From Ptiloglossa arizonensis (Eukaryota > Arthropoda > Insecta > Hymenoptera > Colletidae), in the NCBI RefSeq assembly GCF_051014685.1, contig NC_135060.1, positions 4,588,001-4,652,000 on the forward strand: 64,000 bases of DNA, given 5' to 3'. The translations under genes and the position numbers were made by a program. Shown one piece after another: positions 13,266 through 26,440 of the stretch. Numbering within the stretch: position 1 is the first letter of the stretch; each line of letters begins with the position of its first letter. The notes under the pieces are model-generated. The model was given only the letters and a program-made list of their open reading frames with translations. It was not told the origin of the DNA and ran no database searches.

Positions 13266-15387
13266 AACTCTGCGAACGAATAAAATTGTAAATAAGTATG
13301 CGTGGTAGAGAGGGATGGTTGTAAAGTTTTTTTTTATGACTTAAGAATATGGAGAATGTGCGTTTGTTTATTCTCCGTAAAAAAATTTACAACTATCGCT
13401 CATTCTATGTATTTATATGTAGGATAACTGATAGGTATAAAGTTTGAGTCGGACGAACGAGAGATGTTATTATTTTGAGGAAAAATTTTTCTTCCGTAAA
13501 ATTTCATCGTTTCTTTTAATTTGAACATTAATTCGTTGGTCATTTTATCATCGATGTGTTCGTTTGTCGGCTGGAAGTATATATATGAAAAAAATTCGAA
13601 CGATGAATCGAACGCGATAACTGTGCACGAGAATATGTGTATACGATTGATAAAGGTTTATCTTCGAGATAATAGAATTTTAAACCGCGACGACTACCGT
13701 ACTGGCAATTATCATTGCCTCGATCCAAGTATCGTGTTAAGATCACGGTCAAGGGCACTCGACCTATCGGTTGTACAAGTGTCGAGTAAGTTTACACAAG
13801 TTTATACGCTGTAGATAACATTATTGAAATCAACAATGAAATTTCACTCTGGTAATTAGCCTGTTTGAAGATGTATGTTCGCGATACTGCTTTGTCGTGC
13901 ATGTACATACGGTGAACTACTAGACACTTGTTTGAAAGTAATGTTTCATTCGTTCGATTCTAGAAAGAAATGTTCGAAACGAGATATATCGTTGGAAGGG
14001 TTCGTTGAAAAGAGAGGTTTAATTTTTTCTGCGCATAGTTAACATCGAAGTCGGTTCTCATTTCTTTTAACGAATATATTTTCTGCACTGCTGTATCATG
14101 GCTGAGAAAAAGAAGGAAAACGAATCGATCGATACGATACAACGTAATCTTCGGATGACCTCGACCGTGAACCACTGAAGCGATAGATTGCCGCGGTTTG
14201 AAAAGAATTTCACATCGTTGTAGCGCGGATGAGTTGTTGACAAAACAAAAGAAGCGATTACACGATCTTCAGTTCCTAAGTACCGAACAATTTATTACGA
14301 CAACGAAAGTAAACAAGGCTGATACACTTACAAAGTGTTCTCTATCTAAAGAGTGTTGAGGTCGTCTCAAGGTCACATTGTGGTCTATTATTGCCTTAAT
14401 CTTTCCAACGACTATATATATCACAGCATAGTACACAGATTCGTTTGGAGAGTAAATAAATAAATTTTTCTCTAAACTCCACGAATAAGAAGTTCGTACG
14501 GTATCCAGCGATTCGCCTTACAGTTCTAAGTGAATCCAGAAGACTGGAATTTCATTTTGAAAAATATCATCTACTCGAATTTACCGTACTGCATACTCCC
14601 CACTTTCTTCTTCTACAAGATATCTACTACTCTCCTTACACAAATTTTACCATTTATTGTTCGAAATGCAATTCTTGGGCAATACTTGAGTGTATCGTAT
14701 CACGAATAAGTTGTCAATCGGGACGTCACAGGGGCAATAAGTAATTTAATAGTAGCGCAAAGAAATACAAAGATTACGGTATCTAAAATTGTAATTATTT
14801 AGAGTTCGTCTCGATAGAAACGAACGAAACGGTATTTGAACCATTCATTTCTAAATTTCGATCTTGGTGTATCGTCACTGATAGACGTGTCACCGTATCG
14901 GTCAAGTCACCGCAATCTTAGCTCGAACGGTTCACGAACACTGTATACATCACTCGTTAACGTTCTTCTACACTTCGTCGTGCGAGGAAACGAATAAATT
15001 TCGCGATGAACAATATGGAAGCACTCGACGAGGTACAATTTCGTTATCATCGAATCAAACATGCGCGATTTCGTTAGGTGTACCTAATGGCGGCACTGCG
15101 CACACCGTAGACAGAGATCGACCATAAACCGGTGTATTTCATACGGTTGTACAACCTGGAAAACGAGATATCCGATAGCAAGCATCGCGTATGCGAAGTT
15201 GGCGTATCGAGAATCGAAGTCGTCTCGTGAACGAAATTTGACTCGTTGTTCTTCGATAAAGTAGTCGTGACACGATGTTTGATTCGATTACGTCATCGTC
15301 GAACGTCGCGAAGGACGTTGCGATCCGTTATTAAATTGTTATTACCATGAACCTTGGGCGGTGCTAGTTAATGGCAGACTTCCGGAT

Positions 15388-15429
15388 TCGTCGTCGTCGT
15401 CGTCTTCGTCTTCGTCGTGGTCGTCGTCG
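15388..15429. repeat. TCG/CGT trinucleotide microsatellite
   Basis: About 42 bases made almost only of TCG/CGT triplets with a few TTC and TGG interruptions. It generates Arg-rich or Asp/Glu-rich frames that should not be taken for a gene. Confidence 0.85.
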
Positions 15430-15789
15430 AACAGGTGATGTCGCGGGGCTGTCGAAACTCTTTCTGAAGACCTCGTGTTCACTTTCCACTTCGAGATCCA
15501 CCGGAGAAATGCGCTTTCTCGCCAGCGTTCACGTAATACTTACCCGGACTTGAGTAATGTTATTTTGTACTCCGTCGACCCTTCTCGTATTTTCTCTGTT
15601 ACGGCCTGCATCTGTTTTATCTCGCTCACGTACCACATTTACGCTCGGTATACCACGGTATGTACACACCCAGCCGTAATCCATGCGCAACGTGTAGGTA
15701 TTGTAGCTCGCTCCTGAATAAATTCCGAGTTTACGTTTTTACGGGGCGTTCTCTGATTCAGCTACGAACATCGAGTTAGATTCGTGTCG

Positions 15790-16150
15790 GTGTGCACTGT
15801 TTAAATTTTGTAAGAATTATTTTGTTAGCACTGGATATACCGATTGGTCGAAGTAAAGCTTCATTCGGATTTCAGTAAGTGTGTACTGTTTAAATTTTGT
15901 AAGAATTATTTTATTAGCACTGGATATACCAATTGGTCTAAGTAAAGCTTCATTCGGATCTCAGTAAGTGTGTGCTGTTTAAATTTTGTAAGAATTATTT
16001 TATTAGCACTGGATATACCAATTGGTCTAAGTAAAGCTTCATTCGGATCTCAGTAAGTGTGTGCTGTTTAAATTTTGTAAGAATTATTTTATTAACACTG
16101 GATATACCAATTGGTTAAAGTAAAGCTTCGTTCGGATCTCAGTAAGTGTG
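15790..16150. repeat. Tandem array, four copies of an 89-bp unit
   Basis: The words CTGTTTAAATTTTGTAAG and AAGTAAAGCTTC recur with an exact 89-base period (CTGT at 15797, 15886, 15975, 16064). Copies differ by only a few bases, mostly transitions. The array ends at CAGTAAGTGTG near 16150. A related TAAATTTTGTAAGAATT piece lies just outside at about 16265, suggesting that the unit arose from local sequence. Confidence 0.95.
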
Positions 16151-16187
16151 TAAAACGAATCACGTAATTGCAAAACAAATTGCAAAA

Positions 16188-16647
16188 CCTTATATTTAAA
16201 TGTATACTTACATTATTGACTATCTATGAAGTTCTTGCTCCATTTGTACATTGAACGTTAAAATTTGTAAATTTTGTAAGAATTGTTACATTCTTAACGA
16301 ATTGTTGATTACTGATTGATTTACGAATCGGTGGTAACGATAGGGCAGATTTCAAATGTTCAAGTGTTTAAATACCGATGTCTAAGGATTTCAGAGAATA
16401 CATGGAAGGAAACTTTCACTCTTATTGCACATATTCTCGCAAACCGACGTATTCGCGAACAAACACGTATCAGCCATGTAGAAACTTAGAAATAAGATAC
16501 ACGCATTGTAACTGTAAAACATAAATTCACCCCAGGGTGGACAGAATATTCATAGAACCATACGCGTACGCCACAAACGTTCAATGTACAAACGGAGCAA
16601 GAACTCCATACATAGTCAATAATGTAAGTATGCATCTAAACATAAGG
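16188..16647. repeat. Imperfect inverted repeat with 72-bp arms
   Basis: The left arm at 16188-16259 and the right arm at 16576-16647 are reverse complements of equal length with about six mismatches, five of them transitions, around a spacer of about 316 bases. Outer ends read CCTTAT and ATAAGG; inner ends read AACGTT. No target-site duplication is evident. It may be a foldback or MITE-type element, or a long hairpin-forming repeat. Confidence 0.9.
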
Positions 16648-16678
16648 CTTCATTGCGTTGGAATTTAATCAAACATGT

Positions 16679-17295
16679 CAGTGTTTCTTAAACTGCACTT
16701 TTTCTCGCAAAATATATTTTTCTTCGCAACTTTCTATTTAAATTGAACGGTTACATACTTTTTAAATGTAAATTTTGCACACGTTATGTACCGAGAAGTT
16801 TCACGAACGAAAAATCCAAATAAATTTTCCATCGTTTATTATTTTTAACAAAAGTAGAATGAAAAATGCTCAATAGGTGACAGAACGTAGCACTGTAGAT
16901 AAAACTATACAATTTTAGCTGTTCTGAACTTTCAAGTTTCGTACTTTTCAATTTCTTTTTTGACACTTTTATTACTATTTACGGAGAAACTTTTTTGCGG
17001 GTGTTTTTTTTCAATAATAATGAAATACTACGAGAAGCTTTTTTTATTCCATTATATAATACGTTTTTCTTCTCCCTTTCTCTTTCCGAAATCTTGCGGA
17101 CGTCAAGATTTGCAGATCACAAGTTGAGAAATACTGACACGTATTATTCAAAACCCTCGTTCGACATTTGTCGTAAAATCATCAAGGATCAAAAAATATC
17201 TTCGCGTCTCGTGACGTAACGTTGAGAATATGCCAATAATAGAATGTTTAGCGAAACACGTTTTGTCAATACGTGTCCTAGTTTGAGAACCGCTG
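16679..17295. mobile_element. hAT-like terminal remnants, possibly nested
   Basis: CAGTGTTTCTTAAACTG at 16679 resembles a hAT element left end. Two downstream sequences resemble right ends: AGTTGAGAAATACTG (17122-17136) and AGTTTGAGAACCGCTG (17280-17295). Each matches the left end at about 12 or 13 of 16 terminal bases. No clean 8-bp target duplication was found and no transposase frame is present, so these would be decayed non-autonomous copies. Confidence 0.4.
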
Positions 17296-18829
17296 TTATA
17301 GAAACAAGTACACTAGAATGTGTCAAGATTGATTTCCCGTTTAAACTCACGGATAATCTTACACGAAATCGATTTCAATGATGTATTATATGTTGTTCGG
17401 CACTAGTCATTATCTACGAATAAATATATATATATATATTTATATTGTTCTCAAGAAGCGGAAAATTCAATATTCTTTATCTCTTTCTTTCTGGAATAAA
17501 AGTTTGTGTCGGTTCATTTTTATCATGTCAAATTTCTTTGTAAATATTGAAAATATCCTTAATTACGTATATTTTCGCATTATGGTTCTTAAATAAATTA
17601 TTTACGATTTCAGAGTAAGATGGAATATCGAATTAAACTTTCTCGAACGAATATCAAATTATTTCGTGATTTTAATGATCGTAACTTTTGTTATCGATTC
17701 TTGAAAATTATAGTTGAAAAATAATCGATGATTACATTTACACCGTTCTATATTCATTTCTCGTTACGGTATTTATAGAAATGTAGAAAATATCGCTGAG
17801 TGAAAAACTTCGTGATATTATATTTTACTCTGTTTTAAGATAAAACATCGTTCATCGCAGGAGTATTACTGATTTTATGAATCGTTCATACGCAGATTAT
17901 ATAATTGAGTGAAACGTAGATCGTATGTACCAACCAAGTAATTTTAGGTAGTAATTTCGAAGCTTAGTTACGAAAGTAAGAGAATCAAGGTCTTTATCAA
18001 TTTTAAATCATTAAAATTAATTGCTTCTGGATTGAACTATGTTTTCTGATCAAATCTACTGCAAGAATATAGTTCCGACACGTATTATATAATGAGTTTC
18101 AAATTCGTTAGCAATGCAAATTCGAAAGTGAAAGTACAATTTGACCAGATATCGTATCTGTCTGGAATTAAAATACTATCTGAATAAATTAGTCGAGCGT
18201 ATTTACATTAGGAAAGTACTTTCTGAATTAATAGTATTAATTATCATGTATTTCCGTTATTACTTGGTTTCGAGTAATTTTCAAAGAGGTACGCAAAATG
18301 ACAATTACTACTTGAACCATTCCATCAAATACTATAGTAATAACTTTGAATCACGGAAATGATGAAAGTATGAGTTATTTTTATTATTATCGAAACTTGG
18401 ACTTTTCATAATTTTCGTAACGCGTACAATCATGCAGAACAAAGTCGGTTCGACTTCTATGCTACGTTTCAATTACACTCCGTTTATTTCCAAATTTTCA
18501 ACGAGATTAACAAAAATGTACCGCGGATGAAATTATTAATATTACGCAACCGAAACTTGCAACGATTTGGAATCTCTACTCGTTTTTAATTTCGAAACTT
18601 TCGAGAGTTTCTTTAAAAGCTTCTTTATCGTCTTTAAGGAATCAGTCGGTTGTTCATTACCTACTTGGTAAATGAAACTCGTACGAAAAGAACGATGAAA
18701 AGAAGTGTTACCTTTCTTTCGATACAGTTTACGTTCATTAAAAAAATCGGATGAGATGTACGTTCATCATGAATAGTCATTTCTTAGCTCAGTATTCCAC
18801 GTTGTTGTATTCTCTTTAGAACCTGACAA

Positions 18830-21351
18830 TCAGGTTTTTAGGTATCCCCATTCTTTTTTAATCATGTCTGACAATTTTTCTGCAATCATTAACACCGGAA
18901 CATTTGTGTGCCCTGATACTATTTCCGGTATTATGGAAGCGTCACCCACTCTCAATCCCTTAATTCCGATCACCTGTAACGATTTAAAACTTTGTAATAA
19001 TATTTAAAAATTAACTTGGGAATATTTTCCTTTTTTTGCTCTTGCGGGTATTAAAGATTTTCGACAATCTAATGTTCATTGTTCGATTATCTTGAACAAC
19101 AATAACTAGTAGTAATCGCACACGTTCTTCGTTCTTGCATATTATACGTGTTTAGAAACGTATTTTATGTTATTCTCTTCGTATGAATTGTCATACTTGT
19201 CGGTTAATTTAATTATTTCTGTCTTTTATCATTGTTTTTATTAAGAGATTGATTTAAAATTAAGTGTACAATTTGGAAAGTGAACTGTGCCAACGTTTAT
19301 AATCTTTCGTCACTCGTTTCGGTTCGCTTCGAGTCTTGATAAAATTGATAATTGTTTCGTTGAACAAAAATCGACTTTGCAGAAACCGTATACTTTTCAA
19401 GGAATTACCAAAAGGGTTAAGAGCTAAAAAATTTACTACACGGTTCGTCGATGCGAAGATTGAAATGAAATTTTCAATTGAAAATCGATTTCTACCTCGA
19501 ATAAAATAAATTCGAATCACAGATTTTACATACCTTTAGTGTCGGATCGACGACAGCGGTTGGATCTGTTACAGGACCCATTTTGCAACTACCACTGTAG
19601 TGATAAATAGTCAACGTCTGGGCCCTGGTATTGCACAGCCAATAATCGTCCGAATCGAAGGGATAATTTTCACACTGGGAGACCGTTTTGTTGTAAAACT
19701 TGAGACCAAGCTTCCGTATGGATTCGGTCTCGGCAATCTGGAGAATCAATCTAATACCTTTCACCATAACCCTGATGTCCTCCGGGTCGTTCAGATAATT
19801 AGCAACGATCTTTGGCTTGACGTTCACGTCTTTGGACCTCAGCCGTATCCAGCCACGACTGTTAGGGTGCAGTAGCAACGGAAATACTCCCCACGTGTGT
19901 CTATTTTGCAGTGATTTGAACTTCTCTGTTATTTCCTCGTTGAAACCGAAGTTCTGCACTAAGACCGGGAACGTGTAAATGGAGGAAAGTAGCGTAAGCA
20001 TCTCTATATTTGGAACTCCTTCTGTTTTCTTCGGATCGTCCACGTCTACGAAAGCAATGCCCTCGCAACCACCGCTGATGGTCATCGGTCCTTTCCGTTC
20101 CAACAGGAAGTCCTTCGCATTGGAGTTTGTAATGTCAAGCAGGTCGAATATCGTCAAACTGACCGGCTGATCAGTCGTGAACGTTAGTCCACCGTATACA
20201 ATATGATCCATGACGTTGTCACCGACCCGGGAGTCCTTCACCACTTCTATCCCAAGGTTTCTCAAGTGTTCGGCAGGTCCGATTCCGGACAACATCAACA
20301 ATTGTGGAGTTCCGATTGCCCCTGCGCACAGTATCACCTCCTTTTTCGCGTACACCGTGATACGGCGATTGTTCTTCACGAATTGTACACCGATCGCTCG
20401 TTTGGTCTCCTTGTCGATCAGGATCTTGTGCACCATGCTCATCTTTGTCACATGGAGGTTCGGCCGTTTCCTGCCGAACAGGTACGCCTTGTTACTGCTC
20501 ATTCGTGTACCGCGGTACATGGTTGCCTGGATTTGCGAGAATCCGATTTGCTTCTCCCCGTTATAGTCCACCAACGGATAACCCAGCTCCTGGCCAGCTT
20601 TCAGGAACGCGGTTAACATAGGGGAATGAAAAGGTGCTTTGTCTATGGCCACGGGTCCCTTGGTGCTGCGGAAAGCTTTGTCTTTCCTCAGCTCGGGTAT
20701 CTGTATGTTCTCCAACTTCTTGAAGTACTTGAGCACGTCCTTGTAGGCCCATCCGGTGTTGCCCATTTGGGCCCAGCGATCGTAGTCCAAAGGGTTACCT
20801 CTGGTGGCAATCATGTAATTCAAAACGCTACTTCCGCCCATCACCTTGCCCCTGGGCCATCTGCATCTGTGTTCTTTCATACCTGTGCAATAGCTATCGG
20901 ACGGTTCCGTCTCGTATTTCCAGTTTAGGTCGTCCATCCGTTGTAGGTACGACGCCATCAAAGGTACATCCATCAGTAGAGTTTCTTCGTTACCTGCCTC
21001 GATCAACAGAACACTCACGTCTTGAATCTCGCTGAGTCTGGAAGCCACTGCTGCACCACCAGATCCAGCACCCACCACGATGAAGTCGTACACGGATTCG
21101 GGCAGTGGCGTGGTGTCCGGTTGGGAAATTTCACGATAAGTCTCCTCGTCTAAGAGGTATTTCAGAGTACCTATCCCTATACCAAATACGTTCTGCATCA
21201 TGGTGAAGTCGAAGTTCTCGTAGCTGTAGTGGTTCCTGTACGGCCTATGATCGCCGTGTACGCGCAACTGATCGTGGAACACCATAGCGTGCGCGGTCAG
21301 TAGCAAAATCAACCTCGAGACCGCGGGAATGGAACCGGCGCTCAGGTTCAT
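18830..21351 (-). CDS. GMC oxidoreductase B (glucose dehydrogenase-like, FAD)
   Basis: A large exon at 19534-21351 and a small last exon at 18830-18973, joined in phase 0 (DPTLK / VIGIKG) across a 560-bp intron, give 653 aa. Stopping at the large exon would remove the C-terminal active-site segment. Residues 13-25 form a hydrophobic signal-like stretch, followed by an unusually long pre-FAD region. GAGSGG, the FAD site, is at 94-99. Signature 1 reads [19 protein letters not shown] and signature 2 [16 protein letters not shown]. The active-site pair is His584 ([10 protein letters not shown]) and His628 (SGHTNVP). The product is likely a secreted or membrane-bound FAD alcohol or sugar oxidoreductase; its substrate is unknown. 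A TATA-like word lies about 50-60 bases upstream of the ATG. The protein is longer than its neighbours because of N-terminal sequence. The frame is intact. Confidence 0.92.
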
Positions 21352-24041
21352 CTCGGAAGATTTTTAACCGGGAAATTGAGACTAGTGGCTCGTTGTTCCC
21401 GTTATATATGTATTCTCGTATCTTGCGTGCAATGTTCTTTTTTGCCACTTGAACGACCTTTTTTATGAATTCGTGGTTCATACTTATTAATGAAACGTCT
21501 GGCAGAAAAAAATTCACATGAATATTATGTGTCGATGTATACAAAATTGTGAATTTTGTAGGAGAACTTTTTGTCGTGTTTTTTTTTTATGAATGAAATT
21601 CCGTTTATCGAACCGAACTCGACGTCTTTTTATCGCTGATATGCAATTGTGTTTTTTTAAAGAATCCAGACTGTCTGGATACGATAGATTTCACAAAATC
21701 GATTCTGATACGAGCATCGTGCTCGAGTGTTTTCGTTTTTTAACCGGTCTTGCAAAATTCAACGGGATGTTACTTTCGGTTTTTCATAGACCAGCGTCGT
21801 TTGCAGGAGTGGAAAAGAATTCTATTCGAATAAAAGATGCAGCAATTTATTTGCGATGTTTATCGGTTTGGACAGTTAAAGTTGTGATATTTGTATTTCG
21901 TTCTATAATTCGGATTTGAAGCTCGTTTAGAGTGAGCAGTTTCGAGAATTACAATTGGATTTGTAACTGAAAATTAAATATAGATTGCGTTATACATATG
22001 TGTATAACATTGGAACACAATATGACACATTGGAAAAGTAAAAAAACTTTATGCAAGGTTAGAATATTTACATACTCCGAATGGATTATAACCCTTGGAT
22101 AACATTTTTATTTTAAAAATTTATTTAAAAACCAAAACAGGTTTAAGGTTAAGAGTATAATGAGAATTGTGACGATACTTCGTGATTTACGTTCGAATAA
22201 AAAAAGACTTGAATACGTATAAACCATCAAAGAAATATAAATTAGTAATGCTATAGCAGCAGAAATCTTTATGAAAAGAGAACCATTATTGTCTATATAA
22301 TGTGTACAATCCACCAGTGTGTCTCATCCCATTACTTTTAACAAAATTAACGTAAGTGTTTAATCATTTGTGTTTAATCCATATTAAATTGTCTCGTTAA
22401 TCCTATCGATCATTTTATTATCGATGTTTACTCACTCCAATGTTTATATTTCCAAAACTTCGATACGAAGATCATTTTGTAGAATATAGTCCAACACTTT
22501 CAAAGATATTCGTTTTCATTGAAAAAAATTTTACTGCCACTAGATAATCATTCGTCTGTCATATGCAGCGAGGAACAAAATAACTATCAAATTAAGTAGA
22601 AAGTTATAGAATTATTATACGTTTATCACAGTGAAATAAGTGTTAATTAATGTACGTTCAAGTTTTTGACTATTGCTTTCGAAATGGTATAATAATATTG
22701 TCTTCCCCATCTCATTGGCAGATCTGTCATCTCAATTTTTTTACGACAGAATTGATTACTCGTACATTTAATATATTGTACAATTTTAATTGTAATTTTA
22801 TTCACGATGAGATTAGATTACTCGTGACAGGTTTCATTCGATCAAGTTTCATTGTTTTTCGCAAATTGTTTATTTTACAAGCGTACAGTGAGGTAATTAA
22901 TTAAACGTCTCTGCAACAATTATGAAACGAACGCACACACGATAGTTCGTGTATTCGTTGATATTTCATGTAATTACAGTTTTACAATGACGACGTTACG
23001 CAACAAAGTATGGCACGTAGACGAGACACATTTCATTCGAAATAAGTGCTCCGTTGCTAAAATTAGATTTTCTCTTTCGTTAAAAATATATCAAAATAGC
23101 TAATTGCGATTGTAATTTCTATATAAATATCGCACTAATCGAGACTTCTAAAATCAAAGAATTTTTTTATATTGTCATCAATTGGTCCAATTATTGTTAT
23201 TATTAAAATACACACATATATATATATATTTTTTTTTTTTTGAAATTAGAGAATTATTAAATTTGGATTACTTATTAATTATTATACAAATTGTAGAAAA
23301 TGACTACGAATGAGCTACGCATATACCCCAGTATAAGTATAAAACAACAGAAGAACATGTATATTTCTGGAAATACCCAACCTTCGACCACAATGAGGTA
23401 AACTATAAAAACAATAATCCGAGTCTTGTAACTTCCTTATTTATATACGATTAACGTACGATTATTCCAAAAGTTCCTTGAAACGTTTTAAGCGAGGAAA
23501 TAAAAATTGAGCCGCAAATTTTCCGGTTACTATACGTAACGTCCATTTTTCCCTGATCCTGTTCGCAGTACACCGTATTATCTATTTAGTATGTAACTTT
23601 TTATTCACAATTCGTTAATATCCTTCGTCCAGTTCTCTCAGGTAGAAAAGTATCGTTGACACGTTAATTTTATCATTATAATATTATCACTTATTATTAA
23701 TTCCCATAAGGTTAAGGAACTCGGTAATTACAAATGGAAAATAATCCGGTATGCGATCGAAATTATTTTCCTACTTGGCCCTTTCGATAAAGACTTCTAT
23801 TTCTTTCTCGTCACTCGAATCTACTTCAACAAGACAACGTTACTTAACCGTAGCGTTACAATTAGGTTAACAAAACATTATTTTATATACAGTGTATAGT
23901 ATACACACACAAAACGTATCACAATGTAGGACGTGTAATGCAACAGAACAAGTAAATTATTAACAACCGTTTGATCCTGAGATCCAGAATCAACCGTAAC
24001 AATTTCTACCGACTTAATCGCTGGTTTCATTGTTCAATTTG
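21352..24041. other. Intergenic stretch between GMC genes B and C
   Basis: No gene recognised. The left edge holds the presumed promoter of gene B. A TA dinucleotide run followed by a T run lies near 23215-23240. The remainder is AT-rich and without tandem arrays; its right end probably includes gene C's 3' untranslated region. Confidence 0.5.
21401..21410 (-). promoter_or_regulatory. Candidate TATA box of GMC gene B
   Basis: The minus strand reads CATATATAAC about 50-60 bases upstream of the gene B start codon at 21351. If transcription began some 30 bases downstream of it, the 5' untranslated region would be about 20 bases. Supported by position and motif only. Confidence 0.35.
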
Positions 24042-25919
24042 TTAACTCGGCGCGGTCTTGACGCCCAACCAATCGTTTTTAACAAGATCGGCCCCTTTCT
24101 CGCCGATCATTATAACCGGTGCGTTCGTGTTGCCGCTGGAAATCGTTGGCATGATGGACGCGTCGATCACTCTCAGTCCTTCCACCCCGTAAACTTTTAA
24201 TCTGGAATCGACAACCGCTGTTGGATCGCTCGGTGGCCCCATCTTGGTCGTACCAACGGGATGATAGATCGTCATCGTGATGTGACGAATGTGACACTCC
24301 AGATAAGCGTCCGAGGCAAACTTGAAGTGTTTGCATCCCGGTAGCTTGGTACGATGAATCCTCGAACCGAATTGCTTGAAGACCCTCGCTTCGTTCACAC
24401 GTAACGCGATTTTCGCACCCTCGACGAGGGTGGCGATGTCCGCGGGATCGGAGAAGTAGTTGGCGTCGATCAAGGGACTCTGAAATGGATTCGAGCTCCT
24501 CAACCTGACCGTGCCGCGCGATCTCGGTCTGAGAAGAAGAGGCATGATGCTCCAGGCGTCTTTGTTCGCGATGGGCCTGTACACCGTGTCGTAGACCTCG
24601 TCGGTGATACCAAGAACCTTCCTGATCTGGATGCCAGCGTCCGAGTTTATCGACGCCGGCGCCATATGGAACTGGATGTCCGGATAATCCAACGATCGGT
24701 TAGCGTACCTGGTGTTAACGAAGGCGTAGCCTTCGACGCCGCCCAGAGTGGTCATAGGTCCCCTCCCATTGGCCACGTAATGCATGGTCACAGGAGCAGC
24801 TTGAAAACGATTCTGTACAATAGCCACGGGCTTGTCGATGAGAAACGTCAGCCCACCCATGCCGACGTGGTCTTGGAGATTGTCACCGACTCGCAAATCC
24901 TTGATCACCGGTATTCCAACGCGACGTAGGTGTTCCCGGGGACCTATACCCGAGAGCATCAGTATCTGCGGGCTATTGATCGCGCCCGCCGAAAGGATCA
25001 CCTCCTTCCGTGCGCGAACGATTTGTCTACGACCGTCTCGGATGAATTCCACGCCGGTCGCTCGCATGGTCAACGTATCGATCAGTATCCTGGTTACGTG
25101 GGAGTTCATCGCGGTGTGAATGTTCCTGCGCAGCCTTACGGGACGCAGGAACGCCTTCGCCGTGGAACACCTACTGCCCCTGCGGATCGTTCCCTGTGCT
25201 ATCATGAACCCAGTTTGTCGTTCCCCGTTTATATCCCTGTTCTCGTAACCCATTTCGACCCCGGCTTGGACAAACGCGACGACCAGAGGTGTCTTCCACG
25301 GTGACTCCTGCACCGTTAGGTAACCACCCGTCGAGTGGTACTCACTCTTCTGCAAATAGGGATTCCGGTTGTCCTCCGATTTCTTGAAGTAATAGAGCGC
25401 CTGATCGTAACCCCAGCCCGGATTGCCCAGTGACTCCCAGTAATCGTAATCGTGCCTATTCCCGCGGACGTAGATCATGTAATTAAGGACACTGGAACCA
25501 CCGAGTACTTTGCCACGCGGCCAGTTGCAACGTCCACCGTTCATCGCCAGGCAGGCTCTCCCCGTCGGTTCGATCTTGTACTCCCAGTCCAACTTCGTCA
25601 GTTGCAGATAGGCTGCCAACGATGGCACGTCGGTTACCTCGTTCTCGTCCGGACCAGCCTCGAGCAACAAAACGTTCCAGTTCGGTATCTCCGAGAGTCT
25701 GCTGGCCACCACCGCACCTGCCGATCCACCACCGATTACGACGAAGTCGTACTCGGGGTACAACGGGTATCTGTCTATGGGTCGACTCTCCGGGTCCAGT
25801 TGGTCGTAATGATAGTAAGACAGACCCGCTATCAACAGAGGTATCAACCACAGACTCGTGCCCATCAAACCCAGAGCACCTTTTAGGGCCGACGTGACCA
25901 CTATCGTACTGAAAACCAT
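24042..25919 (-). CDS. GMC oxidoreductase C (glucose dehydrogenase-like, FAD), intronless
   Basis: A single uninterrupted frame of 625 aa, a normal length for insect GMC enzymes. The first Met is in good context (ATGG) and precedes a hydrophobic segment at about 17-36 ([20 protein letters not shown]), a signal peptide or anchor. GGGSAG is at 63-68. [19 protein letters not shown] is signature 1 and [16 protein letters not shown] signature 2. The active-site pair is His553 ([10 protein letters not shown]) and Asn597 (SGNTNAP). Gene D is the closest relative, sharing long stretches such as [20 protein letters not shown] and [16 protein letters not shown] lacks both introns found in D. The enzyme is expected to oxidise an alcohol or sugar using FAD; the substrate is unknown. 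Confidence 0.95.
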   Translation of the reverse strand: MVFSTIVVTSALKGALGLMGTSLWLIPLLIAGLSYYHYDQLDPESRPIDRYPLYPEYDFVVIGGGSAGAVVASRLSEIPNWNVLLLEAGPDENEVTDVPSLAAYLQLTKLDWEYKIEPTGRACLAMNGGRCNWPRGKVLGGSSVLNYMIYVRGNRHDYDYWESLGNPGWGYDQALYYFKKSEDNRNPYLQKSEYHSTGGYLTVQESPWKTPLVVAFVQAGVEMGYENRDINGERQTGFMIAQGTIRRGSRCSTAKAFLRPVRLRRNIHTAMNSHVTRILIDTLTMRATGVEFIRDGRRQIVRARKEVILSAGAINSPQILMLSGIGPREHLRRVGIPVIKDLRVGDNLQDHVGMGGLTFLIDKPVAIVQNRFQAAPVTMHYVANGRGPMTTLGGVEGYAFVNTRYANRSLDYPDIQFHMAPASINSDAGIQIRKVLGITDEVYDTVYRPIANKDAWSIMPLLLRPRSRGTVRLRSSNPFQSPLIDANYFSDPADIATLVEGAKIALRVNEARVFKQFGSRIHRTKLPGCKHFKFASDAYLECHIRHITMTIYHPVGTTKMGPPSDPTAVVDSRLKVYGVEGLRVIDASIMPTISSGNTNAPVIMIGEKGADLVKNDWLGVKTAPS

Positions 25920-26228
25920 TCTTCTTCGATTGGAGTTTCCTCGTCACCGTTGAATGAGCTTCTTGACTTCCCAGTGCTTCGGTTGGCTCGTATGTCATTA
26001 CGCGAAACGTGGATTTCACCGCGAGGAAATGTCCGGCGGTCGCGTGCCGATTTTCTCGATCCTATGTACCGCGTAGAAGTTTATGTTCCTCATTATACTC
26101 GTGGTGCTCCTGTCGGCCCGAGCACAGAGAGTTCCGTCGCCCTGTAACCGGATAAAGAATCAATTAGCGAATTGCTCGTTTCGATGAATCATTTTTCGTA
26201 GGTTCGATTCGATATCGGTTATTTTCTA

Positions 26229-26440
26229 CTCGACGTTGCTCGATAAGATTTGTCGTTCGATGAGAAACGGAGCTATTAGGTTCGTTGTTTCATTTTTCGA
26301 AAGATGTGCGACGAACATGCGCGAAGTTTCACGCAGATACGTCGACTCGTTCGTATGTTTGCAGTCGTTCAAACGTTGAAGTGTCATGGTATTTTTTCTA
26401 TTTTTACAATGGAAAAAACGACGAAACTTATCGAACAATC
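26229..26440. mobile_element. Mariner-like non-autonomous element, copy 1
   Basis: About 212 bases bounded by TA on both sides, with terminal inverted repeats of the form GTTGTTCGATAAGTTT (left GTTGCTCGATAAG, right CTTATCGAACAAT). The inside shares GCGCGAAGTTTCACG and GTTCAAACGTT with the copy at 46935-47155. No transposase frame is present. Family placement rests on the TA flanks and terminal motif. Confidence 0.6.

Larger units (their letters stand above)
13266..18829. other. Intergenic stretch between GMC genes A and B
   Basis: No gene recognised. The region contains a TCG trinucleotide run at 15388-15429, a four-copy 89-bp tandem array at 15790-16150, a 72-bp-arm inverted repeat at 16188-16647, and hAT-like ends at 16679-17295, each listed separately. 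The part nearest 13300 should include gene A's promoter. The part just below 18830 should include gene B's 3' untranslated region. Confidence 0.5.
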
